Source: Haliscomenobacter sp040403615 (GTDB lineage Bacteria; Bacteroidota; Bacteroidia; Chitinophagales; Saprospiraceae). From it: 64,000 nt of DNA. A program made the position numbers and the translations under genes. Below the pieces are notes generated by a model. The model did no database searches, was not told the origin of the DNA, and saw only the letters and a list, made by a program, of their open reading frames with translations. The stretch spans positions 1 through 64,000 of the forward strand of contig NZ_JBBAKG010000018.1 in NCBI RefSeq assembly GCF_040403615.1. The letters run 5' to 3'. Shown here in pieces: positions 17,633 through 24,259 of the stretch (position 1 is the stretch's first letter; every line of letters starts with the position of its first letter).

Positions 17633-18985
17633 TTATTGCCCCGAATTCGGTTTGGGACGAGGAATCAAGTACAGAATTTTCTGCCGATTGTCTGCGTAGT
17701 GAACTTTTTCGCCATCAAATACTGCATTTTGCTCCAGCATGATGCGTACCTCCTTGTTCCATTCGGGCAAAAAGACTTTGTTGTTGAGCTCGATGGCGTA
17801 GGTCGTGTTCGGCAAAACGGGGTAATCTCCGGTGCCAGGTACGCCATTTTGCATGTCCCACATCCCGATGGCGGGGCCAGCTGCGTGGCCATGATAGCCA
17901 ATTGGGTGAGAATAGATTTGCGGATTCAGCCCCTCCCCTTTTGCTTTGCTGATTGTACTGGCCAGGATATCGTTGCCGCTGCGGCCACTGCGAAACTCTC
18001 CGGTAAGGATGTCCATCAAGCGCAAGCCCTTCTGATAGGCGTCGAGCAAATAGCGTGGAGGCTCACTTTCACCTGGCTTGAGTACATAGGCATTCTGTTG
18101 GGTATCGGTATTCAACCCCAGGTAAGTGATGCCAAAATCGATGTGGACCAAATCTCCAGGTTGGATGACCGCCGCATCGGGTCTTTGGGCAAAACTGCGG
18201 TTTTGTTCATTGCCTTTTGGGTCGGCACGTTGTGCATCACAACTGGGGTGAAACCAGGTCTCTAAGCCCAGAGCGCGTACTTTTTCGCGGTAAAACCAGA
18301 CTACGTCGTCGGTAGTGGTGATGCCGGGTTGGATGACCACTTCAGAAAGCCCTTCGGCGATGATGTCGTGGGCAATGCGGCAAATTTGCTCGTATACGGT
18401 GAGCTCCGCAGGTGTGCGGGTTTCCAACCAGTTTACCGCCAGTTTTTCTCCCGAAATCAGGCGTTTTTCGTACTTATTGGCCAGTGATTCGCGGAGTTTT
18501 TGATTGTGGTAAGCGGACAATCCATCTGCGTGTCCAAAATTGACGCTGGTATTCACCGCGATGCGTTGCGGGTCGCGCGCTGCAACGAGTTGTGCCAATC
18601 GCTTCCACTGATCCGGTTCTTTTTCAGGATCCCAGGCTTTTTTGAAGACTTCGCCTACATCGTAGCGGGCGCAGGCCAAAAACTCCAGCGGCTGCCCTTT
18701 TCCTGGATCAAAAACGAGCAGCATGGTAGTGCGGCGGGCCGACAACCAGGTGGCAGGCAACATGGTGCGCAAAACGGGATCTTCGTTGTATTCCCGGGCG
18801 ATGATCAGCCACATATCGATGCCTTCCTTGCGCATCAATTCAGGCAGCAAGGTCTGGCAGCGGTCTTTCAGCCAGCGGTCTTTCACTACTGCTTGCTCCC
18901 GCAAAGAAAGAATTTTCGGGCTTTGCCCACATAAAGCGTAGCATACGCTTATGGCCATTGCCAGGCTTATCATCAGTTTTTTCAT
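17633..18985 (-). CDS. Secreted M24-family metallopeptidase (Xaa-Pro aminopeptidase-like)
   Basis: 450 residues with a signal peptide (SLAMAISVCYALCGQ), so periplasmic or secreted. After an N-terminal creatinase-like domain (MWLIIAREYNEDPVLRTMLP) comes the pita-bread fold with all metal ligands: two Asp in HIDFGITYLGLNTDTQQN at about 285-300, His in IYSHPIGYHGHAAGP at about 365, Glu in TYAIELNNKV at about 405, and Glu in IMLEQNAVFDG at about 425. The enzyme should remove N-terminal residues from peptides, probably ahead of proline, with two Mn/Co/Zn ions. The DUF4177 gene ends 34 bp upstream on the same strand and may be co-transcribed. The protein ends after the catalytic domain (RPKPNSGQ) with no sorting domain. 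Confidence 0.85.
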   Translation of the reverse strand: MKKLMISLAMAISVCYALCGQSPKILSLREQAVVKDRWLKDRCQTLLPELMRKEGIDMWLIIAREYNEDPVLRTMLPATWLSARRTTMLLVFDPGKGQPLEFLACARYDVGEVFKKAWDPEKEPDQWKRLAQLVAARDPQRIAVNTSVNFGHADGLSAYHNQKLRESLANKYEKRLISGEKLAVNWLETRTPAELTVYEQICRIAHDIIAEGLSEVVIQPGITTTDDVVWFYREKVRALGLETWFHPSCDAQRADPKGNEQNRSFAQRPDAAVIQPGDLVHIDFGITYLGLNTDTQQNAYVLKPGESEPPRYLLDAYQKGLRLMDILTGEFRSGRSGNDILASTISKAKGEGLNPQIYSHPIGYHGHAAGPAIGMWDMQNGVPGTGDYPVLPNTTYAIELNNKVFLPEWNKEVRIMLEQNAVFDGEKVHYADNRQKILYLIPRPKPNSGQ

Positions 18986-19019
18986 ACTTCAACTTTTAAC
19001 AAACTTAAAAATCTACATC

Positions 19020-19211
19020 CTAAACATAATCCGTCTTTGGCCGCTCAAAGATTAACTCATAGCTCATCTGCATGGATGAACTCATGCTGGTGAAAATTTG
19101 CACCAAACGCCAGCCTTCCTCTGCGTGCTCGGCAATGATTGAGGCATAGTCTTCTTTGGGCAGATTGTTCCAGATGTTGGTGCTCAATTTGACAAATTTA
19201 TACTCAAACAT
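19020..19211 (-). CDS. DUF4177-family small protein
   Basis: 63 residues from the Met of MFEYKFVKLSTNIWN; an earlier in-frame start adds 15 residues outside the family pattern. The body reads LPKEDYASIIAEHAEEGWRL and VQIF.., ending YELIFERPK. The 'Y.F..........Y...I..HA.EGWRLVQI' arrangement is the DUF4177 signature. The biochemical role of the family is unknown; members are small cytosolic alpha-beta proteins. It precedes the M24 peptidase by 34 bp. Confidence 0.75.
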   Translation of the reverse strand: MFEYKFVKLSTNIWNNLPKEDYASIIAEHAEEGWRLVQIFTSMSSSMQMSYELIFERPKTDYV

Positions 19212-19316
19212 GGTATGTTGTATTGTTAGGGATAAAAAAATGCATCTCGTTATCACTGCCGTTGTGCCAACATTTAGGATGCATGAGAGGCAGTGGATTA
19301 TTGGGCGACATCAGGT

Positions 19317-20201
19317 TTATTTTTTTGTCAGACTGTCAAGGATTTGCTGAATTTCTTGTTCAGTTCTTTTCGCGATTTTCGCAATTTTTGAAACCGTAAG
19401 ACCTTCTTTTGGCATTTCAAGAATAAATTCTATTTCCTTTTCTTCGTATGCTTTTTTTATGATCTCTTTTGTTTCTATTTCTATCGTATGGTTTCGGCTG
19501 GCAATACTCATCAGATGGAGCAAATACTTGTCATATGCAACCCGCTCCTTCTCCGGCAGTTTCATGGCGTCCAATTTTTCGTTGGCCTCTTTCAAACCTT
19601 TGGCTGAAAAAGAGGGCTTGATTTCGGCGTTCTTCAAAAAGTAAATCCACTCGTCCAGTCTATCGTTTATCCGATTTCTGAATTTACCAGTTTTGATTAC
19701 CCAGTATTCTGGATAAATCTCGTGGACGCTATTTTTTTGATATACTTCAATCTGCTTGTCTGAAAGCCCAAGAATATCGCCTTTGTGGATGCCTTTGAAA
19801 ACGGTCGTGCCATGATAAACGTAATCTTTCCCTTGCCCTAAATCAAAGTAGGCAATGGTGATGGATATAACCTTTTTTACTTGAGCGTAGGCAGAGCCCT
19901 CCTTGATGTGTTCGGTGATGGCTTTCGATGCCCCGAAAAGCATCCGATGGAAGTAATCGTATTCCTGTGTATTTTGAACTTCGATGATGACAAGCTCTCC
20001 TTTTTCGTTTTCTACGAGGATGTCCACTCGGTTGAACTTGTCATCTTCCGTTTCCTTATTGCTTTCGCTATCGAGTATTTGTTTGATTCGTACTTCATCG
20101 CTGAGCAATTCAGAAAGGAAGCCTTCTAAAATATCGAAATTGGCTTTGTGGCGAAGCATTTTTTTCATCGCCCAGTCGAAACGAACCAATTTTTTGGCCA
20201 T
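19317..20201 (-). CDS. Rpn-family recombination-promoting nuclease / PD-(D/E)XK transposase-like protein, copy 1
   Basis: 294 residues starting MAKKLVRFDWAMKKML. The nuclease core is at about 60-100: FNRVDILVENEKGELVIIEV followed by QNTQEYDYFHRMLFGASK, i.e. an Asp on one strand and E-V-Q on the next, the form of the PD-(D/E)XK site used by the Rpn family (Gln replacing Lys). A KVISITIAYFDLGQGKDYVYHGT segment and a C-terminal coiled, charged tail ending with a helix-turn-helix-like KIAKRTEQEIQQIL follow. Rpn proteins cut DNA and promote RecA-independent recombination. A paralogue lies directly upstream (20354-21249), so this is a tandem duplication. The upstream 77 bp (20219-20295) recurs at 22277-22352. 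Confidence 0.85.
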   Translation of the reverse strand: MAKKLVRFDWAMKKMLRHKANFDILEGFLSELLSDEVRIKQILDSESNKETEDDKFNRVDILVENEKGELVIIEVQNTQEYDYFHRMLFGASKAITEHIKEGSAYAQVKKVISITIAYFDLGQGKDYVYHGTTVFKGIHKGDILGLSDKQIEVYQKNSVHEIYPEYWVIKTGKFRNRINDRLDEWIYFLKNAEIKPSFSAKGLKEANEKLDAMKLPEKERVAYDKYLLHLMSIASRNHTIEIETKEIIKKAYEEKEIEFILEMPKEGLTVSKIAKIAKRTEQEIQQILDSLTKK

Positions 20202-20218
20202 CGCGGTTAATTTTTCAA

Positions 20219-20295
20219 CAAAGATAAGCTGTTGTAGGGGGAAAAAGTGGAAATTTTTTGTGTTGTGATTTGGGTTTCAGTGAACGGTTGGATTT
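20219..20295 (-). repeat. Dispersed promoter-like repeat, copy A
   Basis: 77 bp that match 22277-22352 at about 64 positions. On the minus strand it ends in TATCTTTG (complement of 20219-20226), which fits the TAnnTTTG -7 box, 18 nt before the start codon of Rpn copy 1. The other half carries the + strand words TGTGTTG, GTTTCAG and GAACGGTT. Confidence 0.6.
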
Positions 20296-20353
20296 TGGCG
20301 ATCTGCAATTTTCACCATAACAGATATTTCTTCGTCACCAAGGTTGTTTTTTA

Positions 20354-21249
20354 TTATGGTGCTTCGGTATCAATTTTGTGCTTTATTTCAAGCACTTCCG
20401 CTATAGACAGGTCATTAATCTCCGCTACTTCTTCTATTGATAGTTTTTTTCGCAGACCCTTTTCTGCCGCCTGATATTTAGCTTTTTGTTCCCCCTCTTC
20501 CTTTGCATCTTCAATGTCCTTTTGTAAAGTTTCATTATGGCTGGCTATGCTGCGTTGCTCTTCCAAGAATTTATTGTATTTGCGGCGTTGGGCTGGTGTT
20601 AGTTTGCCCACATTTAGTTTTTTCTTGGCTTTTAAGATTCCCTTCGCCGTGAAACCTTCTTTTATCTCGCCTTTTTTGAAAAAATACACCCATTCGTCGA
20701 GCGTATCGTTTATTTCTTCATCGAAATCGGCTGCTTTTATAAGATAGTATTCCGGGTAAAGGTCTTGTGGAAGATTCTTGCCGTACAAATCTTGCTGTTC
20801 TTCTGAAAGACTTAACACGTCTTTTTCGTGTATGCCAGTAAATACAGTCTGACCATGATAGATGTAATCAGCCCCCTGACCTGCTTCAAAATATACGACA
20901 CTTACAGAAATTACTTTTTTAATAGTTGAATAAGGTTGACCCTCCTTGATATTCTCGACCAGTGTTTTCGCCGTGCCATAAAGGATGCGTTGAAGATAAT
21001 CGTACTCCTTATTGTTCTGAATTTCAACGATAATACGCTCGTCCTTGGTATCCTTTACGAGGACATCTACGCGGTTAAATTTATCGTCTTTTGAACTTTT
21101 GTTGGCTTCGCTATCAAGTAACTCAATAATGAGGACATTTTCTTTGAGCAATTCGGACAAGAAGCCTTCTAGCATCTCAAAATTGGATTTATCGCGGAGC
21201 ATGAACTTCACGAACCAATCAAAGCAAACTAATTTTTTTCTTCTGTCAT
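20354..21249 (-). CDS. Rpn-family nuclease copy 2, with a probable frameshift at the start codon
   Basis: The protein is a full-length paralogue of copy 1: KKLVCFDWFVKFMLRDKSNFEMLEG..., catalytic region VDVLVKDTKDERIIVEIQNN, then YLQRILYGTAKTLVENIKEG, and a Lys/Glu-rich tail with DIEDAKEEGEQKAKY. Copy 1 begins MAKKLVRFDW. At the matching place here an ATG (21247-21249) is followed by ACAGAAG and a run of seven A. With seven A the ATG runs into a stop; with eight it would read MTEEKKLVCFDW in frame. The frame that actually encodes the nuclease stays open upstream to a Met at 21361, but that N-terminal extension has no counterpart in copy 1. So either one A was lost (mutation or read error) or the run is a slippery switch. 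The tail differs from copy 1, so the duplication is not recent. Confidence 0.75.
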
Positions 21250-21444
21250 ATCGGCCAAAATTTGTTGCAAAAGTACAGAACAATACAAAATGCCAGGCAA
21301 AAATCTGCCTACCCTTATTTGATGAAGAATTGGATATAAGCATTTGTCGGACGGGTTTCACGGCCTACCGTTTCGAAGACATGGTCGGCCTGTTTATTCG
21401 TGTTAAAACGATCACCATGCCAGGTTGAAGGATAGGACCTTGAA

Positions 21445-21629
21445 TTACCGTTTAGAGATTTTCTTGATCACTACCTTGAAATCAAAGCGCAGAATTCGGA
21501 TATCATATCCCCACTGGTTTTGGTGGAGGTCTCCTGTGGTTTTACAGCCACACTTTACACTTCCTCCCCCAGGATGGTTGACAACAACTCCCGCGCAATC
21601 TCTACCTCCTCAAATAGATAGCAGCCTAC
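21445..21629 (-). pseudogene. Fragment of a PD-(D/E)XK-like protein gene
   Basis: Two coding-like stretches lie in different frames on the minus strand. The first (about 21556-21629) reads YLFEEVEIARELLSTILGEE and then a stop. The second (21445 to about 21556) continues KCGCKTTGDLHQNQWGYDIR, then ILRFDFKVVIKKISKR and stop. The second part recalls the start of the nuclease-like domain '..R.DF.A.I....' of Bacteroidota accessory proteins. Neither part has a start, and a frameshift separates them. The family is a guess; the coding character is seen directly. Confidence 0.35.
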
Positions 21630-21633
21630 CTAT

Positions 21634-22244
21634 TTATTCAAATGGACGGATATTCAAAAGATTGACCATGCAGTTCTCCATATTGCCAATGGTCAAAACA
21701 AAGCTTTGTTTGACTTTTAAACCGTTGGAAAACTCTCCTGGCGTCCAATTAGGCATTTTTGCAATAGCCGCAACCAGCATTTCATCAATTTTTGGATCTT
21801 TTGATGGCATGGCAACTTGGATATCCGCAACCTGCCCCTGTTCGGTAATGGTGAATTTAATGGCCGTCAAATCATAACCCGTAAAACTTCCTGCTTCAAT
21901 ATTCACAATGCTATTTTTACGCTTACAGCAATATTGCTACTGCGATCAGCCAATCGAATCAGTTCTTTTTGCGCTTGATTCAAGACATCGTTACTGCCCG
22001 AAGCCGTTGTTTTTGTTCCATTTTTATATGCTGAAATTTCCACGGAAATGTATTCTTTGACCCATGATGTGGGGTACCGTTTGTCCAAATCCGTAAGAGT
22101 GTTTATTTCAGCCAACTTATTTTCCTGAATCGAAATGAATGGTAGAACTTTGTTTACTTCAAATTTCAGCTCATTCTGAGCAAAACTGTTGAAAGCGCAT
22201 CCGATCGAGAGAAGCACTACCAGTAAAAACTGATTTTTTTTCAT
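21634..22244 (-). pseudogene. TonB-C-terminal-domain secreted protein, frameshifted (two overlapping frames)
   Basis: The first frame starts at 22244 (MKKNQFLLVVLLSIGCAFNS, a signal peptide), runs through ISVEISAYKNGTKTTASGSN and DRSSNIAVSVKIAL and stops at 21903. The second frame begins exactly there with a GTG sharing the overlap GTGA and reads NIEAGSFTGYDLTAIKFTI, then QVADIQVAM, PNWTPGEFSNGLKVKQSFVL. Together they have the order of a single energy-transducer TonB C-terminal-domain protein, in which '..I.V.V.Y......' runs on into '.I.FT.......I'. A single-base shift at about 21903 would join them. Alternatively the GTGA overlap allows coupled re-initiation, making two subunits. I favour a frameshifted gene. 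Its upstream region carries the dispersed promoter-like repeat copy B. Confidence 0.55.
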
Positions 22245-22276
22245 ACCTGCATTTTTAAAAAGCATTAGGAATGAGG

Positions 22277-22352
22277 CAAAGATAAGCTGTTTTAGGGCGT
22301 AAAAATGGTAAATTTTTGTGTTGAGGTTGTGTTTCAGGGAACGGTTCGATTT
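22277..22352 (-). repeat. Dispersed promoter-like repeat, copy B
   Basis: 76 bp matching 20219-20295. On the minus strand it ends TATCTTTG (complement of 22277-22284), a good -7 box 33 nt before the start of the TonB-C-domain gene. At its other end it runs into the left arm of a long inverted repeat (22339-22421). Confidence 0.6.
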
Positions 22353-22421
22353 ACGCCCGTGCCACCGTGCTTTGGCGTTGAGCGTTGGCTTTCGGTGGCA
22401 TGGGCGTACATCGAACCGTTC
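22339..22421. repeat. Long imperfect inverted repeat, 29-bp arms
   Basis: 22339-22367 and 22393-22421 are complementary at 27 of 29 positions around a 25-bp loop. The left arm begins GAACGGTTCGATTT and the right arm ends ATCGAACCGTTC. It lies between a hypothetical operon promoter and the convergent-free 3' end of the DUF3298 gene. It may be a small palindromic mobile element or a strong terminator; there is no T-run next to it. Confidence 0.7.
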
Positions 22422-22484
22422 GACGATTTTAAATTTATCGAGTTGGAAAAGCTAGTTAACCACCTTACCGATGCCGGTTTTTAT

Positions 22485-23330
22485 TCAATTTTTAATTTTT
22501 GAAATCCCGCCGATTTCTGAAAACGGCAGCACGAACTGAGTTACACCATGCACCATTAAAAAGATCTCGCCGGCTTCGTAGTTGAAAAAGATGCCATCTT
22601 TGACCAATCCATAGCTTTTCGGCAGGTCAAACTTGAATTCTTCGTCAAATTTGAGCGGCTCCGAACCGTCCGTCGGCTTGAACAAATCCGGGGAAGCGGC
22701 CACGAAATTCTTTTCGGCAAGTGCTTTAAACGCGGCTTTGTCGGAGACCAAATCATCCCAAGTCAGTCGTTTGCCAGTCACGCAGTCAAACGTAGCTACG
22801 GCCACCGAAACATGGGGGTGATTACCGCCCATGTAGGCATTACCGTCTATTTGCAGGGTGATGTGCTTGCCGTCGTTAAACAGGATTGTGTCTTTTGATT
22901 CGACCCGGTAACCGCCTGTCATTACGCTTTCACTTTCTGTTACATCATGCGTGTGGTTGTCGAAAAAGGCTTTGGTGGCGGTTTCGAGGGTGGCGGTTTT
23001 GAACTCTTTATCGGTTGAGTTGTAAGGCAGCAATATGAACACCAAATAGCGTGTTGCCCACTCGGCGACGCTTTTTTTCAATGCCTCGCTGCCCGCTTCA
23101 ATGGTTGGGTACCTGAGTTTGATTTTGGCACAATTCGTGCTCATTTCGGGGTCGTCGCAGTCTTTGCCTTGCGTTTTTTCCATTTTGGCAGTGCCGATGA
23201 TTGCGGGTTTTTCTGCCGGGGGTGTTGGGTTCGTGCAAGAATGAAAGCATGCCAGCGTGAAAAAGCCGACTGCCGCAAAAAACAGCGGGGAAAAACGAGA
23301 GGCGAACGTGAGGAATTGATTTCCGTTCAT
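22485..23330 (-). CDS. DUF3298-family (RsiV-like) lipoprotein
   Basis: 281 residues. The signal ends in FFTLACFHSC, a lipobox with Cys at about 32. The middle (about 70-180) corresponds to the DUF4163-like part with GGYRVESKDTILFNDGKHIT and LQIDGNAYMGGNHPHVSVA; the GG.HP.....A...D..TG pattern that follows (FDCVTGKRLTWDDLV) is characteristic of DUF3298/RsiV extracellular domains. The terminal part ends LPFSEIGGISKIKN. In Firmicutes, RsiV binds lysozyme, but Bacteroidota members are free lipoproteins of unknown ligand. There is no sigma factor gene nearby, so an anti-sigma role is unlikely. Confidence 0.75.
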   Translation of the reverse strand: MNGNQFLTFASRFSPLFFAAVGFFTLACFHSCTNPTPPAEKPAIIGTAKMEKTQGKDCDDPEMSTNCAKIKLRYPTIEAGSEALKKSVAEWATRYLVFILLPYNSTDKEFKTATLETATKAFFDNHTHDVTESESVMTGGYRVESKDTILFNDGKHITLQIDGNAYMGGNHPHVSVAVATFDCVTGKRLTWDDLVSDKAAFKALAEKNFVAASPDLFKPTDGSEPLKFDEEFKFDLPKSYGLVKDGIFFNYEAGEIFLMVHGVTQFVLPFSEIGGISKIKN

Positions 23331-23367
23331 TTAACATTGAATTTAGAAGTGATGTAATAAGTTATTG

Positions 23368-23399
23368 AGCCTTCGGAAGTTTGAAAACTTCCGAAGGCT
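23368..23399 (-). terminator. Hairpin between two lipoprotein genes
   Basis: AGCCTTCGGAAGTTT (23368-23382) pairs perfectly with AAACTTCCGAAGGCT (23385-23399), giving a 14- to 15-bp stem. It lies between the lipoprotein gene ending at 23540 and the DUF3298 gene starting at 23330. A T-run is weak on either side. Confidence 0.5.
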
Positions 23400-23402
23400 T
23401 GG

Positions 23403-23510
23403 TTTACGTCATTTTGCTGCGGCAGCAACACAACCAAAGTTGGTCAGAAGCCATTTGCCATTTTCCAATTTTTAACCAATAGTGCGGCGCAAATCACCAT
23501 TTGAATGATG
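23403..23510 (-). pseudogene. Internally deleted remnant resembling a DUF3828-type lipoprotein
   Basis: A minus-strand Met at about 23519 opens MKHIIQMVICAALLVK, like a signal peptide, and runs directly into NWKMANG. In the next frame the same DNA reads LKIGKWQMASDQ, close to the C-terminal 'LVKENGKWLI' of the two intact paralogues at 23540 and 29295. It looks like the two ends of a third copy joined by a deletion. The similarity is short, so confidence is low. Confidence 0.3.
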
Positions 23511-23539
23511 TGTTTCATATGCAATACTTTGCACATTAA

Positions 23540-24088
23540 CTATTCACAAAAAATCCTAGAAATCAACCATTTGCCGTTCTCTTTGACCAATTCAAACTTT
23601 TTGGCCGTATAATCCTCTAAATCCAGAATTGCTGTAACTTTTTCAGTACCTAAACCTTGGACTTCCACCGGCGCCGTTGTCAAAAGCTTGAAATCCTCAA
23701 TCTCCTGCGAACACAAGAAAAGATTGTAATCATAACCACTAAGCGGTTCTTCATCTGAGTTTTCATTTTTCCAGGTGGTTGCCTCAAGATTCTTGAACTT
23801 AGCCCGCTCAGCGTCAATATATAATTGACTGAAGTAGCCACTTTTTGCGATAATTGCAAAATACTTGTCAAATTTTACATTGTCAATCGTTGTGGGTAGG
23901 CCACCCTTGACAAATATGATACTCGACATGCCATCCGCACCAGTCTCATACCATTTGTAAAAATTGTGAACAGCATCCGTGATAGCCGCTAGTTCAGCCT
24001 GAGGATCACCTGGCGCATTATTTTTAGGTGCTTCTTGACAAGCAGAAAAAGATGCCAATGCAAGGCAAATAACAAATAATTTTCTCAT
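23540..24088 (-). CDS. DUF3828-like lipoprotein, paralogue 1
   Basis: 182 residues. The lipobox is LALASFSAC with Cys at about 17. A region AAITDAVHNFYKWYETGADG is followed by a helix and the central SGYDYNLFLCSQE; the protein ends AKKFELVKENGKWLISRIFCE. The same framework, including 'FYKWY', 'PLSGYDYN' and 'LELVKENGKWLI.KI.CE', occurs in the lipoprotein gene at 29295-29828, about 5.7 kb upstream. 'V..FY.WY' and a terminal 'W.I..I.C' strand are the DUF3828 pattern; that family has no known function. The two paralogues bracket the sensor kinase/LytTR regulator pair. Confidence 0.7.
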   Translation of the reverse strand: MRKLFVICLALASFSACQEAPKNNAPGDPQAELAAITDAVHNFYKWYETGADGMSSIIFVKGGLPTTIDNVKFDKYFAIIAKSGYFSQLYIDAERAKFKNLEATTWKNENSDEEPLSGYDYNLFLCSQEIEDFKLLTTAPVEVQGLGTEKVTAILDLEDYTAKKFELVKENGKWLISRIFCE

Positions 24089-24123
24089 TTTCTATTTATT
24101 ACACGGTTAAGAAAATTCACATA

Positions 24124-24236
24124 CGCTGGTACAAGTTTGGAGACTTGTACCAGCGGTAACGCGATATTTTTTGGTTGAGGTTGGAAGACTTGGACTAGCG
24201 GGAGTATGTACGGAGAGCTTACAAAGCTCTCCGTAC
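24124..24236. repeat. Two strong hairpins between lipoprotein and secreted-protein genes
   Basis: CGCTGGTACAAGT (24124-24136) pairs with ACTTGTACCAGCG (24143-24155), a 13-bp stem with a 6-nt loop. GTACGGAGAGCT (24208-24219) pairs with AGCTCTCCGTAC (24225-24236), a 12-bp stem with a 5-nt loop. The second is 23 nt past the stop of the upstream gene (24260) and may terminate it. The word GGTACAAGT...ACTTGTACC looks like a genome-wide REP-like palindrome. Confidence 0.65.
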
Positions 24237-24259
24237 AATTTACTTCCTATAAAAAATGG

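Noticed and set aside
19317..21249. Complete insertion sequence formed by the two transposase-like genes
   Set aside because: Rpn proteins are called transposase-like in databases, but no terminal inverted repeats or target duplications flank the genes.
22305..22502. Plus-strand ORF of 65 codons
   Set aside because: It runs through the promoter-like repeat and the inverted repeat and overlaps the 3' end of the DUF3298 gene; no family resemblance. The last 29 codons (EPFDDFKFIELEKLVNHL..) look coding-like but have no support.
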